Below are positions 16,358-31,350 of a stretch of DNA of 64,000 nt, one piece after another. The stretch is from LSCE01 sp050485425. Lineage in GTDB: Bacteria; Pseudomonadota; Gammaproteobacteria; Nitrococcales; Aquisalimonadaceae. Below the pieces are notes generated by a model. That model was not told the origin of the DNA. It ran no database searches and saw nothing but the letters and a program-made list of their open reading frames with translations. The stretch spans positions 1 through 64,000 of the forward strand of contig JBJHBJ010000015.1 in NCBI GenBank assembly GCA_050485425.1, given 5' to 3'. Numbering within the stretch: position 1 is the stretch's first letter; each line of letters opens with the position of its first letter. Made by a program: the position numbers and the translations under genes.

Positions 16358-18478
16358 ATGACTATGTTCGCATCCAATCGCGCAAGCCGCGTCTCCTGTG
16401 CCCGGCGGGCACCCGGGCGCTGGCTGTCGGCCCTGGCACTGGGGCTGGCCGCAACGTTCTGGGCAGGGAGTGCTCTGGCGGAAAACGCCTTGCGCGATAT
16501 CAGCTACTCCACGCTTCCCGGCAACCAGGTCCAGATTTCGCTGGAAATGGAGCAGCCCCCGGAGACGCCGAGCAGCTTCACGATAGACGATCCGGCGCGG
16601 ATCACGCTGGATTTCCCGAATACGCGCAACCGTTATGCCGACCGCACCCTGCGGATCGGGGTGGGACGGGTTGAAGGCGTGACCACCGCGGAAGCCGCCG
16701 GGCGGACCCGTGTCGTTGTCCGCCTGTCGCAAATGATGGCCTACGACACCGAAGTGGACGGCAACACGCTGCACGTGTTCCTCCGCGACAGCGGTGCCGG
16801 CGCGGCACGTGCCGAAGCCGACCGGCCTCGCCGCGTGACGCCGTCCGCCGTTACCGCCACGGCGTCCGAGCTGGAAGATGTCGACTTCCGGCGGACACCC
16901 GACGGCACCGGCCGCGTGCTGATCAACCTGTCAACACCGGACGCACCGGTCAGCCTGCGCCGTGAAGGCGGACAGCTCATCGTCCGTATCCAGGACGCCC
17001 GGGTGCCGGAGCGGTTGCAGCGCCGGCTGAACGTGGTGGACTTCGCCACCCCGGTGGAAACCATCGAGACCCGCCAGGACGGCAGCGATGTGCGCATGGT
17101 CATCCGGCCCTCCGGCAACTACGACCATCTGGGCTACCAGACCGGCAACCAGTTCGTGGTCGAAGTGCAGCCGCTGACCGAACGGGAAGTGGAGGAACGC
17201 CGCGAGCAGGAATTCACCGGCGAGCGCCTGTCCCTGAACTTCCAGGACATCGAGGTCCGCTCCGTCCTGCAGTTGATCGCCGACTTCACCGGCCTGAACG
17301 TGGTGGTCAGTGACTCGGTCACCGGCAACATCACGCTGCGTCTGCAGAACGTGCCCTGGGACCATGCGCTGGACATCATTCTGCAGACCCGCGGCCTGGA
17401 CAAGCGCATTCACGACAACGTCATGCTGGTCGCGCCGGCCGAGGAAATCGCCGCCCGCGAACAGCGGCAACTGGAGGCCCAGCGCAGCATCGAGGAACTG
17501 GCGCCGGTGCGCTCCGAGTTCTTCCAGGTGAACTACGCCAAGGCCGGCGACATCGCCACGCTGCTGCGCTCGCAGGACGCCTCGCTGCTGTCCGAGCGGG
17601 GCACGGTCACCATCGACGAGCGCACCAACACGCTGATCATCCGTGATACCGAGCAGAACCTTTCCGACATCCGCAACCTGCTGACCAGACTGGACATCCC
17701 GGTCCGGCAGGTGCTGATCGAGTCGCGTATCGTTCTGGCCAATGACGACTTCAGCCGCGAACTGGGGGTGCGCTTCGGTGCCAGCGCCCGCAAGAATGAA
17801 GGCGACAATGGTCGCATCGGCCGAATTGGCGGCACTCAGGGCGGAGGGCTGGCGCCTGGCGGCACGGGTTTCGGAAACCCCGATGGCATGATCGTCGACC
17901 TGCCGGTCAACAATCCCGCCGGCGCCGTGGGCCTGGCCGTAGGCCGCATCGGCGACCGTCTGCTGCAGCTGGAACTGTCGGCGATGGAAACCGAGGGCCG
18001 TGGCGAAGTCGTCTCCAGCCCGCGCGTGATCACCGCCAACCAGCGCACCGCAAGCATCAAGCAGGGCGTGGAGATCCCCTATCAGGAAGCCTCCGCCAGC
18101 GGCGCCACCAGCGTGTCCTTCCAGGAAGCCGTGCTGGCCCTGGATGTGACGCCGCAGATCACGCCGGACGACCGCATCATCATGGATCTGGAAGTCAGCA
18201 AGGACACCGTCGGCACCATCTTCGCCGGCGTACCGAGCATCGACACCCAGTCCGTGACCACCCAGGTACTGGTGGACAACGGCGAAACCGTGGTGCTGGG
18301 CGGCATCTACGAGCGCGACCGCGGCACCTCCGTGTCCCGCGTGCCGTTCTTCGGCTCGCTGCCCGGCGTGGGCTGGCTATTCCGGACCACGCTGAACATC
18401 GACGAGAACAGCGAGTTACTGATCTTCGTCACGCCGCGCATCCTTGAGGAGAGCCTGACCTCACGCAGCCTGAACTGA
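16358..18478 (+). CDS. pilQ: Type IV pilus secretin PilQ
   Basis: A 706-residue outer-membrane secretin through which the pilus passes. After a long signal peptide ending near ALAENA come two AMIN peptidoglycan-binding domains (about 45-140 and 165-270). A secretin/TonB short N-terminal domain and N1 domain follow, then the C-terminal secretin core including VPFFGSLPGVGWLF, the characteristic late motif. AAGGGAG precedes ATG 16358. It ends the pil operon and is followed by a strong terminator. Confidence 0.96.
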   Translation: MTMFASNRASRVSCARRAPGRWLSALALGLAATFWAGSALAENALRDISYSTLPGNQVQISLEMEQPPETPSSFTIDDPARITLDFPNTRNRYADRTLRIGVGRVEGVTTAEAAGRTRVVVRLSQMMAYDTEVDGNTLHVFLRDSGAGAARAEADRPRRVTPSAVTATASELEDVDFRRTPDGTGRVLINLSTPDAPVSLRREGGQLIVRIQDARVPERLQRRLNVVDFATPVETIETRQDGSDVRMVIRPSGNYDHLGYQTGNQFVVEVQPLTEREVEERREQEFTGERLSLNFQDIEVRSVLQLIADFTGLNVVVSDSVTGNITLRLQNVPWDHALDIILQTRGLDKRIHDNVMLVAPAEEIAAREQRQLEAQRSIEELAPVRSEFFQVNYAKAGDIATLLRSQDASLLSERGTVTIDERTNTLIIRDTEQNLSDIRNLLTRLDIPVRQVLIESRIVLANDDFSRELGVRFGASARKNEGDNGRIGRIGGTQGGGLAPGGTGFGNPDGMIVDLPVNNPAGAVGLAVGRIGDRLLQLELSAMETEGRGEVVSSPRVITANQRTASIKQGVEIPYQEASASGATSVSFQEAVLALDVTPQITPDDRIIMDLEVSKDTVGTIFAGVPSIDTQSVTTQVLVDNGETVVLGGIYERDRGTSVSRVPFFGSLPGVGWLFRTTLNIDENSELLIFVTPRILEESLTSRSLN

Positions 18479-18500
18479 GGCTGACAAGGCGCACTCCCGA

Positions 18501-18530
18501 CAAGGCCCGCGATCGCGGGCCTTGTTTTTT
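18501..18530 (+). terminator. Rho-independent terminator after pilQ
   Basis: Perfect 10-bp stem CAAGGCCCGC-GATC-GCGGGCCTTG (18501-18524) followed by six T, 22 nt after the pilQ stop. Confidence 0.95.
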
Positions 18531-18582
18531 CCGCCGCCGGCAGCTCTGCGTTATGATTCTGCGACGGAAAAGGCGGGAGATC

Positions 18583-19131
18583 ATGGCCACACCCCAACGC
18601 ATCTTTCTGATCGGGCCCATGGGGGCCGGCAAATCCACCATCGGGCGCAGGCTTGCACGGGCCCTGCGGCTGCGCTTCGTCGACAGCGACCAGGAGATCC
18701 AGCAGCAGACCGGCGTGGATATCCCCCTGATCTTCGAACTCGAGGGCGAAGCAGGCTTCCGCAAGCGGGAAGAGGCAATGATCGACCGCCTGTCCGCGGA
18801 AGATGGCGTCGTGCTGGCGACGGGCGGCGGCGCGATCCTGGCCGAGACCAGCCGGCAGCGTCTGCGTGAACGCGGCACGGTGGTGTACCTGGAAACACCG
18901 GTGGACGAGCAGCTCCGCCGCACACGGCGCGACCGGAACCGGCCGCTACTGCAGACCGACAATCCCCGGGAACGCCTGGAGACACTGCTGGCGGAACGGG
19001 AACCCCTGTACCGGACCACGGCGAACCTGGTGGTCGACACCACGGGTGGTTCGATTCCCGCCATCGTAGCCGCCATCATCCAAGGCCTGACACAGCTGGA
19101 GGCAGCAGACGATGCAAACGCTCAACGTTGA
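18583..19131 (+). CDS. aroK: Shikimate kinase
   Basis: A 182-residue kinase phosphorylating shikimate with ATP in the chorismate pathway. It has the P-loop GPMGAGKST (residues 11-19), the shikimate-binding DSDQEI, the GGG of ATGGGA and the lid RDRNRPLLQT. I use ATG 18583, preceded by GGGAG, instead of the in-frame ATG 30 nt upstream. It overlaps aroB by 20 nt, giving the common coupled aroKB unit. Confidence 0.95.
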   Translation: MATPQRIFLIGPMGAGKSTIGRRLARALRLRFVDSDQEIQQQTGVDIPLIFELEGEAGFRKREEAMIDRLSAEDGVVLATGGGAILAETSRQRLRERGTVVYLETPVDEQLRRTRRDRNRPLLQTDNPRERLETLLAEREPLYRTTANLVVDTTGGSIPAIVAAIIQGLTQLEAADDANAQR

Positions 19132-20203
19132 CCTGGGCGCGCGCGGCTATCCGATCCACATCGGACCGGGGCTGATCGATCAGGGGGAGCTGATCCTCTC
19201 CGCCCTGCGTGGCGACAGCGCACTGATCGTCACCAACGAGACCATCGCCCCGCTGTATCTGGAACGACTGCAGGAATCCCTGGGGGATCAGGTCCGCCGG
19301 GACGTAGTGGTACTGCCCGACGGCGAAGGTCACAAGAATCTGGTCACCTGCATGACGGTGTACAACCGCCTGCTGGAAAACCGGCATGACCGCAAAACGA
19401 CACTGATCGCGCTGGGCGGCGGCGTCGTGGGGGACCTGACCGGCTTCGTTGCCGCCACCTACCAGCGCGGCGTGGACTTCATACAGATCCCGACCACGCT
19501 GCTGGCCCAGGTCGACTCCTCGGTGGGCGGCAAGACCGGCGTCAATCACCCCATGGGAAAGAACATGATCGGCGCTTTCCATCAGCCCAGGCTGGTCCTC
19601 GCCGACACCACCACACTGGACACCCTGCCCAAGCGCGAGCTGGCAGCCGGCATTGCCGAGGTGATCAAGTATGGTCTGATCCGGGACGCGGCATTCTTCG
19701 ACTGGCTGGAAGAACACATGGACGCACTGCTGGCCCGGGAGGCCGACGCCATGGCGCACGCCATTCATGTCTCCTGCCGGACCAAGGCCGACGTGGTCGC
19801 CGCCGACGAGACCGAGCAAGGGCTGCGTGCCATCCTGAACCTGGGCCATACCTTCGGCCACGCCATCGAGACAGCTACCGGCTATGACAGCTGGCTGCAC
19901 GGCGAAGCCGTGGGCACCGGCATGCTGATGGCGGCCTGGATGGCACACGCCATGGGCTGGCTCGACACAGCGGGTTATGAACGCGTGGAGGCGCTGATCT
20001 ATCGGGCCGGCCTCCCCCCGCGGCCGCCCTCGACGATGACGCCGGAACAGTTCCTCGACCTGATGGCCGTGGACAAGAAAGCGGAAGGCGGCAGGATGCG
20101 ACTGGTGCTGCAGCAGGGCATCGGCAAGGCCGTGGTGACCGGCGATTTCGACAGCGCCGCCCTGGACAGCACGCTCCGCCATTTCACCTCGGCGGGCGGC
20201 TGA
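19112..20203 (+). CDS. aroB: 3-dehydroquinate synthase
   Basis: A 363-residue NAD- and metal-dependent enzyme turning DAHP into 3-dehydroquinate. Key features are the NAD-binding GGGVVGDLTGFVA, the conserved IQIPTTLLAQVDSSVGGKTGVNH, the metal ligands in EVIKYG and the NLGHTFGHAIE and HGEAV histidines. GGAGGCAGCAG precedes ATG 19112 inside the end of aroK. The dgt gene starts 8 bp after its stop, so aroK-aroB-dgt is one likely operon. Confidence 0.96.
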   Translation: MQTLNVDLGARGYPIHIGPGLIDQGELILSALRGDSALIVTNETIAPLYLERLQESLGDQVRRDVVVLPDGEGHKNLVTCMTVYNRLLENRHDRKTTLIALGGGVVGDLTGFVAATYQRGVDFIQIPTTLLAQVDSSVGGKTGVNHPMGKNMIGAFHQPRLVLADTTTLDTLPKRELAAGIAEVIKYGLIRDAAFFDWLEEHMDALLAREADAMAHAIHVSCRTKADVVAADETEQGLRAILNLGHTFGHAIETATGYDSWLHGEAVGTGMLMAAWMAHAMGWLDTAGYERVEALIYRAGLPPRPPSTMTPEQFLDLMAVDKKAEGGRMRLVLQQGIGKAVVTGDFDSAALDSTLRHFTSAGG

Positions 20204-20210
20204 AGCGCCC

Positions 20211-21380
20211 ATGGCCATCGATACCCGCCCCCGTCCGCTGGCGCCTTACGCCCAGGATCCTCACCGGAGTCGGGGACGGATCCGTCCGGAACCCGCACCC
20301 ACCTGGCGCAGCGAATTCCAGCGGGACCGCGATCGCATCATCCACAGCTCCGCATTCCGGCGGCTGGAATACAAGACGCAGGTATTCGTCAATCACGAGG
20401 GAGACCTGTTCCGCACACGACTGACCCACACGCTGGAGGTGTGCCAGATCGCCCGCACCATCGCCCGGGCACTGGATCTGAACGAGGACCTGACCGAAGC
20501 CATCACGCTCGCCCACGACCTGGGCCATACCCCGTTCGGCCATGCCGGCCAGGATGCACTGAACGGCTGCATGCGTGACTACGGCGGTTTCGAACACAAT
20601 CTGCAGTCCCTGCGTGTGGTGGACGAACTGGAGCAACGCTATGCGGAGTTCGACGGACTCAACCTGACCTTCGAAACCCGGGAAGGGATCCTCAAGCACT
20701 GCTCGGCGAACAATGCACGCAAGCTGGGCGAACTTGGACAACGGTTCCTGGAACGCACGCAGCCCAGCCTGGAGGCCCAACTGGCCAACCTGGCCGACGA
20801 ACTCGCCTACAACAGCCATGATGTGGACGACGGCCTGCGCGCCGGGCTGATCAGTGTCGGGCAACTGGAAGAATTCGGCCTGATGGGCCGGCTGTTTCGG
20901 GACGTCCGCGGCGCCCACCCCGCCCTTCCCCGTCGCCGGATGATCTACGAAGCGGTGCGGCGGATGATCGGCGACCAGGTGGCCGACGTCATCGAGACTT
21001 CCGCGGCCGCCCTGGCCCGGGAAAAGCCCGCCGACGGCAACGCAGTCCGGCAACGCAACACCGCACTGATCACGTTCAGCGAATCCATGCAGCGAGAGCA
21101 CGTCGAACTCAAACGCTTCCTGTTCCGGGCACTTTACCGGCACCATCGCGTCTACCGAATGGCGGAAAAGGCCAAACGGACCGTCAGCCGCCTGTTCGAG
21201 GCCTTCATGGACGACATCGCGCTGATGCCTCCGCAGCAACACGAGAAAGCCCGGTTGATGCAGGAGCAGGAGGGTGATCCCGGGCGGGCGCGAGGCGTGG
21301 CGGACTATATCGCGGGTATGACCGATCGTTACGCCATCGACGAATTCGAGCGCCTGTTCGATCCCAGGCGGCTGACCTGA
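20211..21380 (+). CDS. dgt: Deoxyguanosinetriphosphate triphosphohydrolase-like protein
   Basis: A 389-residue HD-domain dNTPase that removes triphosphate from dNTPs. Visible elements are FRRLEYKTQVF, the first metal histidine in RLTHTLEVCQIAR, the HD pair in LAHDLGHTPFGHAG and the later DELAYNSHDVDDGL. The length fits the shorter dGTPase-like subfamily, not the ~500-residue E. coli Dgt. It sits between aroB and gltB, the position occupied by a DamX/SPOR-type gene in pseudomonads. Confidence 0.9.
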   Translation: MAIDTRPRPLAPYAQDPHRSRGRIRPEPAPTWRSEFQRDRDRIIHSSAFRRLEYKTQVFVNHEGDLFRTRLTHTLEVCQIARTIARALDLNEDLTEAITLAHDLGHTPFGHAGQDALNGCMRDYGGFEHNLQSLRVVDELEQRYAEFDGLNLTFETREGILKHCSANNARKLGELGQRFLERTQPSLEAQLANLADELAYNSHDVDDGLRAGLISVGQLEEFGLMGRLFRDVRGAHPALPRRRMIYEAVRRMIGDQVADVIETSAAALAREKPADGNAVRQRNTALITFSESMQREHVELKRFLFRALYRHHRVYRMAEKAKRTVSRLFEAFMDDIALMPPQQHEKARLMQEQEGDPGRARGVADYIAGMTDRYAIDEFERLFDPRRLT

Positions 21381-21720
21381 CCCCCGCCCCGTCGACACCT
21401 ATTTGAGCGATTCCCACCGAAACGCTATACTGTGCGGCCCTTTGCTCAGGGAGCAGCGATTATCGTGACCTGAGCGGTCCTTGATCAGGACTCCGCCCAG
21501 GTCCCCCCAACGGGCTCAACGAGCGGGCGGCCTGAGCGAACCCCCGGCGCAATCCTGCCGGCCCACGCGTGTCCGCACGCCCAGGGCGGCGAGTCTGCGC
21601 GGGAACGGGCGCAAGGGGCGGGATTGCGGTGGTGGCGATCTTCAGCAGCGGGATCAATCGACCGCTTCCTTCGCCTTGCACCGCCCGAACGAATTCAACC
21701 CACACGCAGAGGCATTCCCC
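21381..21720 (+). promoter_or_regulatory. gltBD promoter and structured leader
   Basis: TTGAGC (21403-21408), a 17-bp spacer and TATACT (21426-21431) form a strong sigma-70 promoter, giving a leader of about 285 nt. Near its 5' end a hairpin pairs 21467-21477 with 21493-21503 (10 of 11) and continues as TCCT/AGGA (21478-21481/21487-21490) with a two-base bulge and loop TGATC. No T-run follows. The remaining leader shows no convincing reading frame of its own; the gltB frame is open through it from 21481. Confidence 0.7.
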
Positions 21721-26196
<4,476 letters not shown>

Positions 26197-26275
26197 ACCC
26201 TTGTCCGGCGGCCAGCGTCGCCGGGCGATCCATGGACTCCGGCGCCCGTGCGCCCCAAAACAATGATGGATACTC

Positions 26276-27682
26276 ATGGGTAACAATTTTCAGTTCTTGG
26301 AAGTTCCTCGCCAGGATCCGAAGAAGGAATCGGTGGAAGTCCGTATCCACAAGTTCGGCGAGATCTACGGCAGCTTCGACAAGGAAACCGCAGCCAGCCA
26401 GGCGGACCGCTGCCTGGCCTGCGGCAACCCCTACTGCGAATGGAAGTGCCCGGTCCACAACTACATCCCGGACTGGCTGAAACTGATTGCCGAGGGCAAC
26501 CTGTTCGAGGCGGCGGAACTGTCCCATCGCACCAACTCGCTGCCCGAGGTCTGCGGCCGCGTCTGCCCCCAGGACCGCCTCTGCGAGGGCGCCTGCACGC
26601 TGAACGACGGGTTCGGCGCGGTAACCATCGGCTCGATTGAACGCTACATCACCGACGAGGCGTTCAAGGCCGGCTGGCGACCGGACATGACCGGCGTCGT
26701 GGACACCGGCAAGAAGGTCGCCATCATCGGTGCCGGCCCGGCGGGCCTGGGCGCAGCGGACATCCTCGCCCGCAACGGCGTCAAGCCGGTGGTGTTCGAC
26801 AAGTATCCCGAGATCGGCGGCCTGCTGACCTTCGGCATCCCACCGTTCAAGCTGGAAAAGCACATCGTCCGCACGCGGCGCGAGATCATGGAAGGCATGG
26901 GTGTCGAGTTCCGCCTGAACACCGAGATCGGCGCCGATATCCCGTTCCAGCAACTGCTGGACGAGTATGACGCCGTGTTCCTGGGCATGGGCACCTACAA
27001 CTACATGCGCGGCGGCTTCCCCGGCGAGGAACTTCCCGGCGTCTACGAGGCCCTGCCGTTCCTGGTATCCAACATCAACCGCGAACTCGGCTACCAGAAG
27101 GATCCGTCGGAATTCATCAACATGAAAGGCAAGCGCGTCGTGGTGCTGGGCGGTGGCGATACCGCCATGGACTGCAACCGCACTTCCATCCGCCAGGGTG
27201 CCCGTAGCGTGACCTGTGCCTACCGGCGTGACGAGGAAAACATGCCCGGCTCCCGCCGCGAGGTGCAGAACGCCAAGGAGGAAGGCGTGAAGTTCCTCTG
27301 GAACCGGCAGCCCGTGGAAATCGTCGGCGACGGCAAGGTGGAAGGCGTGAAGGTGGTGACCACCCAGTTGGGTGCCCCGGACGAGCGCGGCCGCCGCCGG
27401 CCGGAACCCGTTCCCGGCACCGAAGAGGTCATTCCCGCCGACCGGGTCATCATCGCCTTCGGTTTCCGGCCCAGTCCAGCCGAATGGTTCGCCGAGCACC
27501 AGATCGAAACGGACGACCGCGACCGGGTTACCATCAGGAAGGACGAACAGCATTTCGGCCAGACCGCCAATCCGAAGATCTTCTCCGGCGGCGACATGGT
27601 GCGCGGGTCGGATCTGGTGGTCACCGCAGTGTACGAAGGCCGGCAGGCCGCCGAGGGCATCCTGAACTACCTTGGCGTGTAA
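26276..27682 (+). CDS. gltD: Glutamate synthase (NADPH) small subunit
   Basis: A 468-residue FAD/NADPH subunit that feeds electrons to GltB. The N-terminal cysteines CLACGNPYCEWKCPVHNYIP and CGRVCPQDRLCEGAC bind the 4Fe-4S clusters. The FAD-binding GAGPAGLGAADIL and the NADPH-binding VVLGGGDTAMDC follow, and GGDMVRGSDLVV closes the flavin site. It is 79 bp downstream of gltB in the same operon. The Shine-Dalgarno signal is weak, but the start is fixed by conservation of the N-terminus. Confidence 0.97.
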   Translation: MGNNFQFLEVPRQDPKKESVEVRIHKFGEIYGSFDKETAASQADRCLACGNPYCEWKCPVHNYIPDWLKLIAEGNLFEAAELSHRTNSLPEVCGRVCPQDRLCEGACTLNDGFGAVTIGSIERYITDEAFKAGWRPDMTGVVDTGKKVAIIGAGPAGLGAADILARNGVKPVVFDKYPEIGGLLTFGIPPFKLEKHIVRTRREIMEGMGVEFRLNTEIGADIPFQQLLDEYDAVFLGMGTYNYMRGGFPGEELPGVYEALPFLVSNINRELGYQKDPSEFINMKGKRVVVLGGGDTAMDCNRTSIRQGARSVTCAYRRDEENMPGSRREVQNAKEEGVKFLWNRQPVEIVGDGKVEGVKVVTTQLGAPDERGRRRPEPVPGTEEVIPADRVIIAFGFRPSPAEWFAEHQIETDDRDRVTIRKDEQHFGQTANPKIFSGGDMVRGSDLVVTAVYEGRQAAEGILNYLGV

Positions 27683-27763
27683 CGTGTTCCGGCGCGCCTT
27701 GCCGCTCCGACGAAGGCGCGCCGGTCGCGGTCGCACCCGATTTCCGGCACTCTGGACTGGCTC

Positions 27764-28831
<1,068 letters not shown>

Positions 28832-28925
28832 GCGCGCTGGACATACCTGCCCAGCGGCTGCTCCGGGCTCACCTCTGCGGCGCCGGTGCCCACCGGACCC
28901 GAATGCAACGGCACGGGAAGCAGCG

Positions 28926-29390
28926 ATGAAGATACGCACAATGTCAGCGGGAGTGGTTGTCGTCAGGCAGGAGGACGATAGCTGGCGCCTGCTGCTGCTG
29001 CGTGCGTTCCAGTACTGGGACTCCCCGAAGGGCCGCGTCGAGGACGGAGAAACACCTCTGCAGGCGGCCATTCGCGAGGTCGAGGAAGAAACCGGACTGA
29101 CCGACCTGGAGTTCTTTCTGGGACACGAGTTCGTGGAAACCGGACCCTACGCGCAGGGCAAAGTAGCCCGCTACTACCTCGCACGCACGGCAACGCGCCG
29201 GGTGGTACTCGGCATCAGCCCGGAGCTTGGCCGGCCGGAACACCAGGAGTATCGCTGGGTCGGTTTTCGCACCGCCCGCAAGCTCGCCTCACCCCGCGTG
29301 CGGCGGGTGCTGGAATGGGCCGAACGGCAACTCCGGGGCGAGCGGCAGCATCTCCCCGAGGGAACGCCCCGGACTGCCGGGCGTAAGTAG
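28926..29390 (+). CDS. Nudix hydrolase (diadenosine polyphosphate hydrolase-like)
   Basis: A 154-residue Nudix protein with a full Nudix box at residues 36-58 (G-x5-E-x7-REVEEETGL). The start SAGVVVV...WDSPKGRVE and the later HQEYRWVGF resemble bis(5'-nucleosyl)-tetraphosphatases, which cleave Ap4A; the substrate is an inference. The last 20 residues are basic and unconserved. A 94-bp gap follows hemE with no visible terminator. Confidence 0.85.
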   Translation: MKIRTMSAGVVVVRQEDDSWRLLLLRAFQYWDSPKGRVEDGETPLQAAIREVEEETGLTDLEFFLGHEFVETGPYAQGKVARYYLARTATRRVVLGISPELGRPEHQEYRWVGFRTARKLASPRVRRVLEWAERQLRGERQHLPEGTPRTAGRK

Positions 29391-29572
29391 CTCGAGGTCG
29401 GCGCGGTTCATTCCGATGATCAGGCTGTGGTCCGGGAGCGACGCATTGCGCTCGCGGCGACCCTTGGGTACCGTGCGTTCACGCAGGGGAACACGCGCCC
29501 CGCGCGTGCCTCGCCGCCTTTCCCGGCGACCGGGGCAGCCATTCCAACAAGGGAAACACTGAGCAATTCACC

Positions 29573-30124
29573 ATGAAAAAGACGCTGACCAGCCTGCTCG
29601 CGGCCGGCATGATGGCTCCGGCCATCGCAGCCGCCCAGAACCTGAATTACAACTACGTGGATGCCGGCCTGGCGTTCTACCCCGATTTCGAGGATGAGGC
29701 CTTCGTCGGCATCGACGCCACCGGCTCGTTCGCGATCACCCCGGACGTGTTCGTTTTCGGCGGCATGAAGTACCTGACCGACGACATCGACCTCATCGCC
29801 TTCCACATCGGGCCGGGCTACCGCTTCGCACTGGATCCACGCACCGACATCTACGGCGGCCTGACCCTGGAATACCAGGAACTCGATTACGACAACGGTT
29901 CCGAGGACGACACCGCGCTGGGTGTCCGCGGCGGGGTCCGCCATCGTCTCACGCAGGAGCTGGAACTGGGCGGTCAGATCCGCGCTGTCACCGGTGACTT
30001 CGACTATGTCGGTTTCAGCGCCTATGCCCAGTACTTCGTCCGCCGTGATCTCGGCCTGATCGGTGAACTGGACGTCTACGACGGCAATCTGGGGCTGATC
30101 GGCAAGGTCCGTTTCGCGTTCTGA
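29573..30124 (+). CDS. Small outer-membrane beta-barrel protein
   Basis: A 183-residue protein with a signal peptide (MKKTLTSLLAAGMMAPAIAAA, cleavage near AAA-QN). The mature region of about 160 residues is all alternating beta strands and ends GKVRFAF, with the C-terminal phenylalanine recognised by the BAM machinery. The size suggests an eight-stranded barrel like the OmpX/OmpW-sized 'outer membrane beta-barrel' proteins. Function is unknown. The 182 bp upstream contain no clear promoter; the nearest AAGGGAAA is further than usual from ATG 29573. Confidence 0.72.
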   Translation: MKKTLTSLLAAGMMAPAIAAAQNLNYNYVDAGLAFYPDFEDEAFVGIDATGSFAITPDVFVFGGMKYLTDDIDLIAFHIGPGYRFALDPRTDIYGGLTLEYQELDYDNGSEDDTALGVRGGVRHRLTQELELGGQIRAVTGDFDYVGFSAYAQYFVRRDLGLIGELDVYDGNLGLIGKVRFAF

Positions 30125-30181
30125 CCCAGCTCGACGCGGCGTCCCAGGCCATCGGGACGCCGTGCCTCCCCTCTCCCCGCT

Positions 30182-30210
30182 TTGGTCTGCAGCTCACCTG
30201 AAGGCATAAT
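30182..30210 (+). promoter_or_regulatory. Sigma-70 promoter of hemB
   Basis: TTGGTC (30182-30187), a 17-bp spacer and CATAAT (30205-30210), placing the transcript start about 25 nt before the GTG start codon. Confidence 0.7.
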
Positions 30211-30240
30211 ACGGTCCCTTCTCGTGCAGGAGAGCGAACC

Positions 30241-31269
30241 GTGACAGCCCGAAACCTGACCGTCGGCGACTTCCCCGGGGCGCGCATGCGCCGTATGCGT
30301 CGTGATGCGTTCTCCCGCCGCCTGATGCGGGAGCACCGACTCAGCACGGACGACCTGATCTATCCCATGTTCGTGCTGGAGGGGGAGGGTCAGCGCGAAG
30401 CTGTCACCTCCATGCCCGGCGTCGAACGCCTGTCCGTCGACCTGCTGCTGCAGGAACTGGAGGAGATCACCACGCTGGGCATTCCGGCGATTGCGCTGTT
30501 TCCGGTGGTCCCGGCCGAACGCAAGAGCGAGGACGCCCGCGAAGCCTACAACCCCGAGGGCCTGGTCCCGCGCGCCGTGCGTGCCGTCAAGGAGCGTTTC
30601 CCCGGGTTGGGCGTCATCACCGATGTGGCGCTGGACCCGTACACCAGCCACGGCCAGGACGGCCTGATCGATGAGAGCGGCTACGTGCTGAACGATGCCA
30701 GCGTGGACGTACTGGTCCGCCAGGCGCTCTCCCACGCCGAGGCCGGCGCCGACGTGGTCGCGCCCTCCGACATGATGGACGGCCGCATCGGTGCCATCCG
30801 CGAGGCCTTCGAGGCGGCCGAGCACTATAACGTCCGCGTCCTGGCCTACGCCGCCAAGTACGCCTCCAGCTTCTATGGGCCTTTCCGCGATGCCGTGGGT
30901 TCGGCCGGCAACCTTGGCGGCGGCGGCAAGCACAGCTACCAGATGGACCCGGCCAATACCGACGAGGCATTGCGGGAGGTGGCCATGGACCTCAACGAGG
31001 GCGCCGACATGGTCATGGTCAAGCCGGGTATGCCGTATCTGGACGTGGTTCAGCGGGTCAAGGAGCATTTCGGCGCACCCACCTTCGTCTATCAGGTCAG
31101 CGGCGAATACGCCATGCTCATGGCAGCCGCCGGCAACGGCTGGCTGGACGAGCGTGCCTGCGCGCTGGAAGCGCTTACCGCCATGAAACGGGCGGGCGCC
31201 GACGGTATCCTCACCTACTTCGCCAGGCGGGCCGCCCGCTGGCTACGCGAGGAACAGGCCGGCGGCTGA
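30241..31269 (+). CDS. hemB: Delta-aminolevulinic acid dehydratase (porphobilinogen synthase), Mg-type
   Basis: A 342-residue enzyme condensing two 5-aminolevulinates to porphobilinogen. Schiff-base lysines are Lys206 (YAAKYASSFYGPF) and Lys261 (MVKPGMPYLD). The metal loop reads DVALDPYTSHGQDG, with aspartate/alanine where zinc enzymes have cysteines, so this is the magnesium-dependent class, as in Pseudomonas. The start is GTG 30241 with AGGAG 7 nt upstream. It has its own promoter and is not co-transcribed with hemE. Confidence 0.96.
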   Translation: MTARNLTVGDFPGARMRRMRRDAFSRRLMREHRLSTDDLIYPMFVLEGEGQREAVTSMPGVERLSVDLLLQELEEITTLGIPAIALFPVVPAERKSEDAREAYNPEGLVPRAVRAVKERFPGLGVITDVALDPYTSHGQDGLIDESGYVLNDASVDVLVRQALSHAEAGADVVAPSDMMDGRIGAIREAFEAAEHYNVRVLAYAAKYASSFYGPFRDAVGSAGNLGGGGKHSYQMDPANTDEALREVAMDLNEGADMVMVKPGMPYLDVVQRVKEHFGAPTFVYQVSGEYAMLMAAAGNGWLDERACALEALTAMKRAGADGILTYFARRAARWLREEQAGG

Positions 31270-31350
31270 TCCGGCCGCCGGGCCTGCACGCCACGATTTT
31301 CCCTCCGTCGTTGGGCTCCGGGGGCAGCCTCCGCTATACTGCCGCGCACT

